A stretch of 29,890 nucleotides of DNA from Basidiobolus meristosporus CBS 931.73 (taxonomy: Eukaryota > Basidiobolomycota > Basidiobolomycetes > Basidiobolales > Basidiobolaceae): positions 1-29,890 of the forward strand of contig MCFE01000860.1 in NCBI GenBank assembly GCA_002104905.1, written 5' to 3'. The notes below the pieces were generated by a model. It saw nothing but the letters and a program-made list of their open reading frames with translations, did no database searches and was not told the origin of the DNA. Position numbers and translations under genes: made by a program. Shown here piece after piece: positions 18,449 to 28,644 of the stretch. The number at the start of each line of letters is the position of its first letter. Position 1 is the stretch's first letter.

Positions 18449-19160
18449 TTAAGTATCCTGATTTTCATCAAGCCACATATCCATGGACTTGGCCAGCTCC
18501 TTTGCTCCAGTATGGTAGAGTGTGTATGCCTTACTCTCATTGTAGTGGCCTAAAAATATGCATTTGGCACTTTGTGGCTCAAGTTTTGACTGACCTCCCA
18601 GCAGTTTCTTGGTATAAGCTGTACACCCAAGTATTCTTATCTGTTTTACTCTATGTCTATATCTATAATATCCCTCAATTAGAGTAGAATCCCCAAGTAC
18701 TCTGCTACAACTCCTATCTTTGAGATATACAGCCGTAGCAGCTGCCTTTGCCCAAAAATCTGAGTATAATCTTTGAACATATATCATAGATTGTGCCATA
18801 CCAATTATTGATTGGTTTGCACATTCTAACACTGCATTTTGCTGTAGGGAGTATAATACTGTGGCCTTTGGCTTCATCCAATAAACTTTGCTGAAGTGGA
18901 TGCAGAGTTTTGAGGTATATTTGCTACCATTCTCAGAGCATATTTTGTCTTCATCCAATAAACTTTGCTGAAGTGGATGCAGAGTTTTGAGGTATATTTG
19001 CTACCATTCTCAGAGCATATTTTCTTTATTTTCTCACCAGTTTCTCTCTCCATCATGGCTTTAAGTTCCCTGAGCTTAAACAAGGCTTCTTCCTTTCTTT
19101 CTTTGAAGTAGACCCCCATTTATCTTGTAAAATCATCAATTAAAGTGATCAAATACTTTG
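18449..19160 (-). pseudogene. Copia integrase core (downstream copy)
   Basis: On minus, VYFKERKEEALFKLRELKA leads into the core and CSENGSKYTS, where copia integrases normally have S-D-N-G: the second catalytic Asp is replaced by Glu. The LQQNAVLECANQ segment keeps the catalytic Glu of the usual NGVAER motif but has Cys instead of Arg. FWAKAAATAVYLKDRS and LGCTAYTKKL follow as expected. The 77-bp duplication at 18872-19025 shifts the frame. Together these show loss of function. Confidence 0.8.
18872..19025. repeat. Exact 77-bp tandem duplication inside integrase
   Basis: The segment from 18872 recurs at 18949 with no visible difference. Because 77 is not a multiple of three it breaks the frame. 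Perfect identity against a decayed background makes it one of the youngest changes in the element. Confidence 0.85.
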
Positions 19161-19179
19161 TCCAACCCAAGGACAAATG

Positions 19180-19796
19180 TTGCATAGGTTGACTTATATT
19201 TGAGTGAGTTAGAAATAAATGTTACTTAGTTTTGATTAGCCCAGAGTCCTCAAGCAGTTGTCTGGCTTGCATCTCATATATGCAGGCTCCATAGTGCACC
19301 AAATTTGCTGGGGAGTCAATTTTACTCCAAAAATTAGCTGATCTTTGATCATTTTGCCAAAATAATCAAGGTTTGTGTGTCCAAATCTACAGTGCAAAAG
19401 CATTGGTGTTTCCTCCTTTGGGTTGCATTTATTGGCTTCCAGATATGATTGAATATAAGTCTAGTTGTATAGATTTTGATTCCTGATACCCAAAGCAATA
19501 CAGGCATCACTTTTAGCTGTGATCCTACATCCTGAATTGTCAAAACTGAAACTGAGTTCTTCTGCTATGGCCTTATTCACAGAGAGTAGGCTCTTGCCTA
19601 TTTCTGGTACATAGAGTACATATTTGAAGGTAAGTATGTGGTTTTCCTCACTGCTTCTGAAGTTCTCTTGGATAACCCCTTCTCCAGCAGTTTCAAGTGT
19701 TCTATTGTCACCCATGAAAACCTTCTTTATTGGAATTTCTTGATATTGGGTAAAAGTTCTTTTTGGTGTGTAAAGTGTTGAGATGCTCAGAGTCAA
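19180..19796 (-). pseudogene. Copia protease/pre-integrase region, second (downstream) copy
   Basis: Minus-strand text KKVFMGDNRTLETAGEGVI and FKYVLYVPEIGKSLLSV matches the protease-to-pre-integrase segment of copia polyproteins. It parallels 20653-21033 (KKVFMGDNRTLDAVGEGTI) at an offset of about 1.24 kb. The pre-integrase zinc region follows near 19200-19420 in degraded form. Confidence 0.75.
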
Positions 19797-19899
19797 TGTA
19801 CCACATTTGAAGATTCTTATTTGTGGTCATATTTAGTGCAGATATGAATAGACTCTCTTCTGTTGTTGCAGCATTTCCATTTTCAAGCTTCTTTTGCTA

Positions 19900-20238
19900 T
19901 TTATCACTCATCTTGGAGCACCAGTCTGATGTGTGTCCTTTCATTTTACAGTAGTTGCAAAGCAGGTTGCTGTTGTCCTTAAAGGGTCTGAGCACCTTCT
20001 TTGTTGATGGCATTGATTATTAAAGCATTTTGTTCTCATGGGCATTTGATTTTCTTAATTCTTCATCCTGGAGCATTCCATATAGAAAATCTGAGGTCAA
20101 ATCTTTAGTTCTGAACTTTGAGACTGATACATGGTACTGAAGTTTGTCTGTCAGGCTATTCAGGATGGTCACTATCACATCCTCATCAGTAGCTGGTCAC
20201 CCACTGCTTCCATCTCATCCACCACCAGGGTAATTGTG
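19900..20238 (-). pseudogene. Copia gag 3' part with zinc knuckle, second copy
   Basis: On minus, VVDEMEAVG, VTILNSLTD and LQDEELRKS lead to a CCHC knuckle, CNYCKMKGHTSDWC, near 19930-19965. The knuckle pattern is intact. Upstream it is fused directly to an integrase start (KIKKKHSK, about 20240), an abnormal order that marks the recombination junction. Confidence 0.75.
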
Positions 20239-21033
20239 TTAATTAGCATCTTTGAGTGTTTCTTCTTGATTTTTTCATCAATTTCTCTTGCCACCTTAGC
20301 TTTATACTCCCTGAACTTAGATAGAGCTTCTTCCTTGCTCTCTGCAAAGTAGACCCACATGCATCTTGTATTATCATCAATAAGAGTGATCAAATACTCC
20401 ATCTTACCTAGGGATAAGTTCTGCCTGGGTCCACACAGATCTGAGTGAATTAGATCTAATTTTTCATAGTTTTAATTAAATAAGATCTTTTGGGCAGCTT
20501 CTGGCTTGTTTCCCATATATGCAGGCTTTACAATGATCCAAATTAGCTGGGGGATTAATTTTACTCTGGAAATTAGCTGATCTTTGATCATTTTGCGCAA
20601 ATAATCAAAGTTAGCATGTCCAAATCTCCTGTGCCAAAGCAATGGTGTTTCTTCATTGAAGTGACTTATTGGCTGCAAGATATGATGGAATATATGTCAA
20701 CTTGTATAGAATCTGATCTCTGATACCCAAAGCAATATGAGCACCATTTTGATCAGTGATCCTGCATCCAGAATTGTTAAAGCTGAAATTGAGTCCTTCT
20801 GCAGTAGCCTTGATTACAGATAGTAGGTTCTTGGCTATTTGTGACACATAGAGTACTTCTTTGAAGGTATGAGTACAGCTTCCTTCACTGCTCCTAAGGT
20901 TTACCTGGATAGTTCCTTCCCCCACTGCATCAAGTGTTCTATTGTCACCCATGAAAACTTTCTTAATTGGACTCTCTTGATATTGGGTAAAAGTACTTTT
21001 GGTGTGTAATGTGTAGAGATGCTCGAGAGCCAA
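20239..21033 (-). pseudogene. Copia protease, pre-integrase and integrase start, first (upstream) copy
   Basis: On minus: KKVFMGDNRTLDAVGEGTI and LYVSQIAKNLLSV (protease/pre-integrase), LWHRRFGHANFDYLRKMI with a nearby CKACIYGKQ in another frame (the HHCC zinc-binding module), then YLITLIDDNTRCMWVYFAESK, which holds the first catalytic Asp of the integrase. The integrase stops abruptly near 20240 and gag text takes over. Confidence 0.8.
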
Positions 21034-21129
21034 TGTACCACATTTAAGGAACCTTGTTTGTGGTCATATTTAGTGCAGATATGAATAGTCTATCTTCTGT
21101 TGTTGCAGCATTTCCATATTCAGGCTTCT

Positions 21130-21424
21130 ATTACTGATTATCTTTTCTTGAAGCACTGGTCAGATGTGTGTCCTTTCCTTTTGCAGTAGTTACAAAACAG
21201 GTTGCTGTTGCCTTTAAATGGTCTTGAGTACCTTGTTTGTTGCTTATCATTGCCTATTAAGGCATTTTCTTTTTCCTTCTTGTTGGCACTTGATTTTCTT
21301 AATTCTTCTTCCAGGAGCCATCCATATATGTAATTTATGGTCAAATATTCAGTTGTGGATTCAAGGGCTGATAGAAGGCCCTGGATCATGTCTGTCAGCC
21401 TATTCAGGATGGCAACTATCACAT
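21130..21424 (-). pseudogene. Copia gag 3' part with zinc knuckle, first copy
   Basis: The minus frame carries AILNRLTDMIQGLLSALEST, WLLEEELRKS and the CCHC knuckle CNYCKRKGHTSDQC. Comparison with the second copy shows that the preceding gag sequence has been separated from it by the insertion starting near 21425. Confidence 0.8.
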
Positions 21425-22264
21425 TGCCTTATAAAAAATAATCTGGTTCTGCAGGTGGAGCCATTTCAGATCAGCCATTAATATCCCATCACAAGGCCAT
21501 AAATAATACCACAAGCTTGGAATTAATGGCCCTCTACACAATCTTATGAGAGGATCATGTTGGTGTTTGGCTAGTTTTACTGCCAAATAAAGTTTAAAAC
21601 CTAAAGGTATTTGGGCAGTGTTCACAGGTGTTTTTTCATTGCAAATTAGGGCTTTGGCAGTGCATGCAGGGTACTGTTGCTAGGGGAGGTAGGCACACTA
21701 TCCATCAGTGAGCCTTCTTCTGCAGAGCAATCACTCTGCATGCCATATTCAGAAGACTGAGGTAAGCCTAAAGGCATCACAAACTCACCTGACTCAATTT
21801 GCGCAAGGTGACAAATACAGCCAGGTGCCATTATAATAGTATTAAGTGGCCAGCAAGATAATGTTGGTACAGTAGTGACTGGTGAATGGTCAAATATGAA
21901 TTTTGTGGCAAAATACTGCCATGATCCATGTAATACTACCTATGCTGTCTGCATGCTTAATGGCTGAGAGGCCTGCTACAATAGCCACATGGTCTTTTTT
22001 CTCTTCTCTTATGGCTTTGAATCAAAGTAGTCTTGTCCATGGGGCAAACAGTTTGACACTCAACATCACAACACTATTGTATCATCTTTTTTGAAATATA
22101 TTTGTGTGAATTTAAGACAGTCTTGTGTTTGAGGCATTGCACCCACATGAATGTATGATTCAATGATGACCTGCCATAGTTAGCAATATAAATATAGTTG
22201 TAGCACCACATACACACATATTTGTAACACCATTTCCCCTTTGGCTTGACTCAACTCCATATTT

Positions 22265-24520
22265 ATGCCACCAAAAAGTAAAGCAAAGTTGTCTGGTTCC
22301 CAACCAAACCACACAACTGACAGCAGCAGAAGAATGGTTGGACAACAGCTTACATTACCATTCAGTGCAACAAGCAGGGCTACAACCAAAAAAAGCCCTG
22401 TGGACAATGTGCCCACTGAAGGTAATAATGTGGACTCCTCAGGCTCTCAGTCAAGTAGTCAATTGGGAATTTCTGTGGAGCCTCAAGCTGACCATAATGC
22501 TGAGGCAGATGAGAATGCAGCAAGTGGCTGTTATAGCATAAACACCACCTGTATTAGTAAGTATGTTGTCAGCTCATACCAAAGCACTGATGAGGCAATC
22601 AGATGCAGTGGCTGATAGGATAGATGCAATGGCCCAGAGAATTCAGGAAATAGTCCAGAAACAGGATGAGCAGATAAAAGGTGTAGAACAATCAATATCC
22701 CAGGTAGAGAAAGCAGTATCTTTGCTGCAAAGAAGGCACTCAAGTAGGTCAATGTCACAGCCAAGAATTGAGCTATTTCCTGATGTAACAGCAAAGGAAC
22801 ACCATACAATCTTTGAAGCACTATGCCAGTACCAAAAGATAAAGCCTAAAGAAAAATCATGACAGCATTGGAGGGAGAAAATGTAGTGTTTAAACCAAAG
22901 CCTAAATATTAAGAGACATTGAAGAAAAATGAAGCCATTGAGTGCAATGATGAAGAGTGGGCTAATATTTAAGAGGCTGTGAGAAGTCTAGCATGCCAAC
23001 ACCTTAAGGCTGGCATACCATGGGACCATCAGGAACTTAAGGCCCAGCAGAATCTGCTTGACTTGTTCCATGAGCATTTCCTGAATCCAAACAAGCAAAC
23101 AGATTTGGCTCAACATTGGTATGCTAAGAAAGTATCTCAAGAATAGCAGAAACCATCAAAGGCAGAAGAACTAAGATGCAATGGCTAAAAACCGGCTGCT
23201 TCCTCAAGAGCCCATTACAAGCAGGGCCAAAAGCTCCAAGCAAGTGTCAAAGAGGTATCAGGTAGCTGGAAGAGTGCCAATAATGGAAAACAGGCAGACA
23301 CAGATGCAGCAGCGCAACATATATCAAGGAAAATGCATACTTTTGCTCAAGAAGCACTCAGTCAAAGTAGCCACAAAGGACCTGGCAATGATAAAAACCA
23401 GCAGCTACCTCAGGAGCCCATCACAGCATGAGCTGAGAGCTTGAAATAAGCAGGAAAGAAGAGTCAGATTGCCTGCAGAGTGCCAGCAAGGGACAAGCAG
23501 GCCAAACAGATGCATCAGAGCAGCACTTATCTAGTAAAAAACATAGTTCAATACAAGAAGAGCTCAGACAAAGTAGCAGCAAAAGACCTGGCAGTGATGA
23601 AGGAAAAGGTAAAGGGGAAAAAGTCTACCTAAGCCAGAGAAAGGGAAGCATAAGAAAAAAGCTGCTGTACTTGCCAATTAATGCCATAAGCCTGGAACAG
23701 ACTAAATCCCATCATAACTCAGAAGAATTACCAACAAGAAAACAGCCATTTTCACAAGAGTTGGAAGTGCAGCCAGCTGAACTACCATCCAGTGAGGTAG
23801 ATGAGTTTGCAGAGAAAGGCAATTTGTCTACCACAGCCTTCATGTCCTTCATTTTTAACAGAGGTATTACCACTAGACAAAGTAACAACATCAAGAACTC
23901 AAAAGGTTATCACAATGCCTTCAGTGGAATTTTGGAGCATTAACAGGTACACCAAGAGGCTGCAGCACTTCTTCAAGAGCAGTGCTCAAGAAAACACACT
24001 TGAATATTGCAAGGATTTATTGCAAAGACTGGCAGCTGAGGTGCTATACCTTGCAGTGCCAGCTGAAGACCAGGATGTATGGGAACCAGTGAATGAACAG
24101 TGACATAAAGCTGTAGGGTTCCTGCCAAAGTCATGGAAACATAGTGTTACAGCAGAAGTACTTATTGAATGGTGGATTTTAATGGAGTTACTTGTTGAGT
24201 GTGGGGTTGGGCTTAGTGTTTGTGCAGAGTATAGGGACCTGTATAGGTCAATACAATTGGCAACTGAGGTACAACTGAAGTAGGCACACCAAGAGGTTGC
24301 AGCACTTCTTCAAGAGCAGTGGTCAAGAAAACACACTTGAATATTGTAAGGACTTATTGCTAAGACTGGCAGATGAGGGGCTAGACCTTGCAGTGCTGGC
24401 TGAAGACCAGGACATATGGGAACCAGTGTATGAACAATGGCATAAAGCTGTAGGGTTCCTGCCAAAGTTGTGGAAATGGAGTGTCACAGCAGAAATACTT
24501 ACTGAGTGTTGGATTTGAAT
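22265..24520 (+). pseudogene. Decayed coding region of unknown family inside the insertion
   Basis: It starts at ATG 22265 with MPPKSKAKLSGSQP and a Ser/Thr/Asn-rich stretch. A frame change near 22560 leads to a coiled-coil-like segment (AVADRIDAMAQRIQEIVQKQ, residues rich in Gln/Ile) ending near 22860. Another frame continues through 23150 with stops where Gln or Arg would be plausible (for example NI-stop-EAV, SQE-stop-QKP). Later Gln/Lys-rich text follows, and then the repeated RLQHFFKSS block. The stops are of the kind produced by C-to-T changes. It resembles an N-terminal gag-like or other structural protein of a transposon, but no family was recognised. Confidence 0.4.
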
Positions 24521-24617
24521 GGAGTAACTTGTTTAGTGAGGGTTGGGCTTAAAGTTAGTATAGGGTATAGGGACTTGTATAAGTCAATACAATTGGCAAT
24601 TGAGGTACAACTGAAGT
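23949..24617 (+). repeat. 337-bp tandem repeat, two copies
   Basis: The block starting ACACCAAGAGG at 23949 recurs at 24286. The second copy keeps an open frame across EQWHKAVGFLPK, where the first has TGA in place of TGG. The copies differ at many positions, so the duplication is old or the copies are diverging quickly. Both end in ACAACTGAAG. Confidence 0.8.
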
Positions 24618-24957
24618 TTCAACAAAAATATATCGATTTATATGCATAATAAATGAGAGAAATGGTTTAGTCAGGAAGTAAGGAGTGTGAAAAAGAGGCA
24701 ATATCCAATCAATGCACACAAAGTAGGAGGTGATAGAGTGTACAGGATCAGAAAGTGAAAAAATTGGCCAAGAACCAATCAAAAGCCACTTAGGTATTGT
24801 TGTGATAAAATTTTTGACTATATTTTTTGTGAAATCTGGGGTGCAATTATTTTTTGGCAGTCTTTGCACAGTATCCTAATGGGATCAATACCTCTTAGTC
24901 ATGGGACTTTAAATTTGTGATGGCCTTTTGATGGATTCATCACAATAATTTTTTACA

Positions 24958-25430
24958 GGGATCCTTGTCAACAGTTGATACTCCTACAGACTCCATCTCA
25001 TCCACCAGCAGGGTAATTCTATTAATTAGATATTTCATTTCATATCCTGGCAGCATCTTTGTATTAAAGAATTTTGTCTAGAATACATTTTCTTAGCAGC
25101 TGAACATGACTGGTAGGTGTCTTCTAATGCCTTCCAGGCATTCTTTTCCATTTTTGCTCTTGAGCATTGAATTAGCAATTTGTCATTGACATTGAGGCAA
25201 ATGCAGTTAAAGGCACTTTGTTCTTTCTTCTGGTACTTGAAGGCTTCCTCTCCCATGTTTCTAGAATGGCTTTCTTCCATGACAATATCCTGAAGGCCTC
25301 TTTCTTGTAGCAGCATCTTCATCTTCACCTTCCACACTTGGTAGTTAGATCCATGCAACTTTTGAGCAGAGGGAAAAATTCCAGTAATAGTGGTAGTAGA
25401 CATTGCAGAGAGTGACAGCTTGGGGCTCAT
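24958..25430 (-). pseudogene. Copia gag, N-terminal part
   Basis: The minus frame from 25430 has a first ATG inside the primer-binding site; the more likely start is ATG at 25403. It reads KLHGSNYQVWKVKMKMLLQE, the typical gag start of copia elements, then DKLLIQCSRAKMEKNAWKALEDTYQ. A frameshift near 25060 moves to MLPGYEMKYLINRITLLVDEM, after which the insertion begins. The gag would form the virus-like particle; here it is broken. Confidence 0.8.
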
Positions 25431-25434
25431 AACC
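25422..25434 (-). promoter_or_regulatory. Primer-binding site matching the anticodon arm of initiator tRNA-Met
   Basis: Next to the right LTR the plus strand reads GGGGCTCATAACC, the anticodon stem-loop text of fungal initiator tRNA-Met (anticodon CAU inside). The minus strand is its complement. Priming from an internal tRNA fragment is known for Drosophila copia. It directly abuts the LTR end at 25435, which fixes the LTR boundary. Confidence 0.75.
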
Positions 25435-25732
25435 TGTTATAAGAGTCTTGGAGATATTGCAAGTGCTTGAGAGAACAAGTAGAGCATGCAGTTTTCACTT
25501 AATGATCTATTGAATATAAAAGTAGTATTTATACTTTTGCATAGTATTTGCAAAACAAACATGTAAGATATGTGCAGGAAGATTACAAGAGCTTGTCTGC
25601 AAAGTTTGGGGCTGTTTGGACAACTTATCCAATTTTCATGTTCTGGGTAACTCATATTTTGGTGAAAATATCTTAAGTAAATTTCAACAAGGAATTTGGT
25701 CAGCATTCTCTAGGATTTGAAGGTAAGGATCA
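25435..25732 (-). repeat. 5' LTR (right) of the copia element
   Basis: It is homologous to 16748-17045. The inner end starts TGTTATAAGAGTCTTGGAG on plus, next to the primer-binding site. TATAAATAC on minus at 25525-25533 is conserved with the other LTR. The outer end is placed where similarity fades. Many differences between the two LTRs indicate great age or that they come from different insertions. Confidence 0.75.
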
Positions 25733-27378
25733 AAGTGGCTAAGCTAGGTGAATGTTTAGGTGGAATTATGAAATTTTACAACATTTAATACCTACTGAGA
25801 GTTCTGCAAATTAGTATACTCTTTTATGATCAACAGTTAGGGTCTTGAGCTTATGTTGCTCAAAGTTAGAGAAACTTGAACCTTTGTTGGCTTGTTACAG
25901 TAGCTTGAGTGGAAGTTATGGGTTGTGACTACAGAAGTTGGTTTTGAGATTTTACATGAATAGAGTACTCCCTGTTGACACATATCCTCAAGACTCTAGC
26001 AGTAGAATAATGTGAGGATATGCTGAGAAGACTTGCTGGTGAGAGGCTAGATGCTATTGCACTCCCAGGAGTCCACAATCTGTGGAAGGTAACAAGGAAC
26101 AAATGCCACACATCTGCAATGTTGCTGCCAACACTATAGAAGAAGGAAAATTGTATATATCTAACTCCAGCTTAGGGATTTCCCCACCTTGCTAGTAGCT
26201 TTGTATGCTAGAATTTGGCCCTAATATATTGCCCTTAACTTCTAGTGAGATAAATGGGATATAAATATGAAACTGCCTCAAAGCTCTGTAGACATATCCA
26301 CTCTGATCCTGCAAGTGGATAATTATCTGTATTACAAATCATTGCACATTGAGGTATTCTCAGATTCTAAATAGCCAATTGCCAGGCAATGCGTTTTGGA
26401 GCTTAGATTGAAAGATGCTACAAGCATACTAGTAGATATTTGCAAAGACAGAATAGGTTTTTTGTTACGCGTTGCAAAGAATCGAGTGTTTTCCATGTCC
26501 AGTATACTTCATTGCAAGAGAACAGCTTATAATACGTATTTTGTTATCTTAAATGCATATTATGAAATCATCTGCAGACGTGACCTCCCCTCCCCCAAGA
26601 CACATATTCAGAAATAACTCTGCATCTCAAATGGAGAGTATTAATAATAACATGGCATTAATCTAAACAAAACCTGCCTCATATGGACTTGCTTACTCAT
26701 CAGTAAACGTTTGAGCAATCTCTATGGGCAATTACTGGCAAATAGCCCCGCATAAAAGGATTTCGCTACTTGCACTATAACAATGTACCTAACCCTCCTG
26801 ATTTGTGGTATCAGGCAACCTTATTGCAGTCGTACTGGTTTGCATAGTTGCACGGCGTTGGGTGAAAATACTCTTACCGCTCACATGGTCAAATATACTT
26901 TCTGGTCTTTCAAGGCAGTAAACCACACAGATGATTTGTACATGTAAGGCGTGCGCTGAAGTATCCACTTATGCGAGTAATCCGCCCCGAATTAATTCTA
27001 GACATGATCACTGTGGTACACGAATATTATCAGCGCACAGTGGTACACAGATATTACCAGCGTAATGAATTTTGTGTGGTTGAGAAGGGAGACGAATCGA
27101 CAAAAATGGTTAGCCATTCAAGATTTTACTTGCACCTACCAGTCCCCGGGCCCCAGCGATCATACATTCTAATTTTAGGTTTGATTTGGCCCCAACACAA
27201 GGATTCAGCTACTGGGCAGGAAGCTTATTTTATCCCTATTTAGGAAAGAGACGGCAATTGTATTTATCTCAACCACCAACCACAGCCTGCAAAATAAATG
27301 AGCCATCCCCCGGTTCCCACATATAATTAGAGAACACCTCTCTGTCAGTACTCCAGTTCACTCATTGCCATTCTGAAT
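25733..27378. other. Intergenic stretch between the copia element and the receptor gene
   Basis: No gene is supported. The first 650 bases continue the CpG-poor composition; from about 26390 CpG becomes common again. At 27013-27062 a 27-bp unit starting GTGGTACAC is repeated twice. Open frames of 73-90 codons here have no domain or repeat relation. A TATA-like element near the right end is listed separately. Confidence 0.5.
27322..27328 (+). promoter_or_regulatory. Probable TATA box of the receptor gene
   Basis: TATAATT lies 57 bp before the ATG at 27379, a spacing close to the 55 bp of the secreted-protein genes. The intervening sequence is C/T-rich, as expected for a fungal transcription start region. 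Confidence 0.45.
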
Positions 27379-28644
27379 ATGCAAGTTCGGTGGTTTGCTT
27401 GTCTGCTGGTTTTCCTTGCATTTTTCACTCTATCTCTGAATGCGGCAGGGCCACCAGATACGACGTCTGTAAATGCTCATGCGCCCACCAAAACTGAGGG
27501 AGCCCATTCTACTCCCGTTGCCAGCGGTCACGACAACACAAAAGCCAAGCAAGATGTAGCCACCGGACATGGTGGCAAAAAGGGCGAGGATGGAGGCTCC
27601 ACTTCCGAGCACGGTAGCGAAGGCCAGGAAGAAGAGGGAAACCACCGCTTCTCCGACTTTGCTCCACACGGGTCCATCTTCTTCTACCTTTTTACTACCA
27701 TCACTGCCACATTGAATATTTGCTGCTCTGCCGCCGTAATCTACACGTCATATACAGACTACCAGGAGATCAAGTATCAGAATGCACATCTCCGTAAGAA
27801 GCCACATTTGTCCTCTTCCATCCGGTTTCCGTTCTATATCGCCATGCTCGATCTTTTCCTGGGCTTCGTTACTCTATTCATGGTGTCAGACACCATGTAT
27901 TTTGACGAGCTTCCTTCAAGCAAAGTGTGCGCTGTCATTGGTGGCATAATGTACCTTGGAATTCTGGTGGAAATGACTGTGGTTGGAACGGTGGCGGCTG
28001 TGACCTATCTGCAGTTGGCGTTGAAAATCGACATCTACCTCGGCCGCTGGGATTGGAAAGTCTGGGTTGCCTGTGTTTTGAGTTGTTTGACCATTGCCGT
28101 GATTGGAATTGCTACGGATGGGTTCGGTCCGGATTTGTACTGGTGTCTGGTGAACGAACACACAGAGGCAGGCCATGTGTTTCTCAAGCTCTTTCTAGGC
28201 ATTCACTATGCTGTTCTGGCCATTGTGCTTGTAAGTTACTTGGGCGTCCTATTTAACATGGTTCGCAACCCATCAGCACACCACGACCACGGCCCAGCCC
28301 ACGAGTCTGGCAAAATCAAGCGGACGATTACAGTGGGTGTTCGTCGCACGCTCACCGTACGTGAGGCCGTTCTGCATCATCAAAAGCACACGGAGCACTT
28401 GGGAATGGCCCTTTTCCTTCACGTATTCCACTTCACCCCCGCCATTATCCATATGATTCTGCAGCTGAAAAACTATCACCGTGCCTGGGTGTATGTGCTG
28501 GCTGCTGCCTTCATCCAATTGGGCGGCGTTCTAAACGGGTTCGAGGTGTTCATGCACCGCAAGAAACCACACGCGCGTCATCGGTACAAAAACCTGGAGG
28601 AAGAGTACCCGGTTGAAGAGCTACCCCGTATCCCATCACACTAA
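27379..28644 (+). CDS. Seven-transmembrane, GPCR-like receptor
   Basis: The product is 421 residues, uninterrupted. A signal peptide (residues 1-22) is followed by a low-complexity ectodomain of about 75 residues rich in His, Gly, Glu and Lys. Seven hydrophobic segments follow at about 99-125, 149-175, 182-212, 227-247, 268-295, 341-363 and 370-393. Cys184 at the start of helix 3 and Cys256 in the loop before helix 5 sit where many GPCRs form their conserved disulfide. A basic loop (311-340, KIKRTITVGVRRTLTVRE) between helices 5 and 6 would face the G protein. The tail is short and charged. The predicted role is signalling at the plasma membrane; ligand unknown. The family is uncertain; a fungal receptor class is favoured over a transporter because of the topology and cysteines. 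CpG-rich, normal gene composition. Confidence 0.8.
   Translation: MQVRWFACLLVFLAFFTLSLNAAGPPDTTSVNAHAPTKTEGAHSTPVASGHDNTKAKQDVATGHGGKKGEDGGSTSEHGSEGQEEEGNHRFSDFAPHGSIFFYLFTTITATLNICCSAAVIYTSYTDYQEIKYQNAHLRKKPHLSSSIRFPFYIAMLDLFLGFVTLFMVSDTMYFDELPSSKVCAVIGGIMYLGILVEMTVVGTVAAVTYLQLALKIDIYLGRWDWKVWVACVLSCLTIAVIGIATDGFGPDLYWCLVNEHTEAGHVFLKLFLGIHYAVLAIVLVSYLGVLFNMVRNPSAHHDHGPAHESGKIKRTITVGVRRTLTVREAVLHHQKHTEHLGMALFLHVFHFTPAIIHMILQLKNYHRAWVYVLAAAFIQLGGVLNGFEVFMHRKKPHARHRYKNLEEEYPVEELPRIPSH

Larger units (their letters stand above)
21425..24957. mobile_element. About 3.5 kb of unclassified sequence inserted in copia gag
   Basis: The gag text before 24958 (VDEMESVG) and after 21424 (VAILNRLTD) is adjacent in the second gag copy, so the 3.5 kb between them is an insertion. 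It contains plus-strand coding traces (22265-24520) and a 337-bp tandem repeat. Ends: TATAAAAAATAATCTGG near the left edge and, reverse-complemented, TGTAAAAAATTATTGTG at the right edge, a weak candidate inverted repeat. No transposase or reverse transcriptase was recognised. About 21425-22264 has no supportable gene. Confidence 0.55.
16748..25732 (-). mobile_element. Decayed Ty1/copia LTR retrotransposon with internal rearrangement and an insertion
   Basis: On the minus strand the order is 5' LTR (right), primer-binding site, gag, [3.5-kb insertion], gag with zinc knuckle, protease/pre-integrase, integrase start, then a second gag knuckle, protease/pre-integrase, integrase, reverse transcriptase, partial RNase H, 3' LTR (left). 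Integrase before reverse transcriptase is the copia order. Numerous stops and frameshifts and strong LTR divergence show it is long dead. CpG is almost absent across the whole element. Confidence 0.85.

Noticed and set aside
21425-24957. Terminal inverted repeats of a DNA transposon at the insertion edges
   Set aside because: The A/T-rich similarity (TAAAAAATWATNNTG) is short and imperfect, and no target-site duplication is evident, so it is mentioned only as weak.
25422-25434. A tRNA gene
   Set aside because: Only the anticodon-arm text is present, next to the LTR, as expected of a primer-binding site. No full cloverleaf can be formed.
26971-27243. 90-codon plus frame with a YYQRTVVHRYYQR repeat
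   Set aside because: The repeat comes from a 27-bp DNA duplication. There is no other sign of coding.
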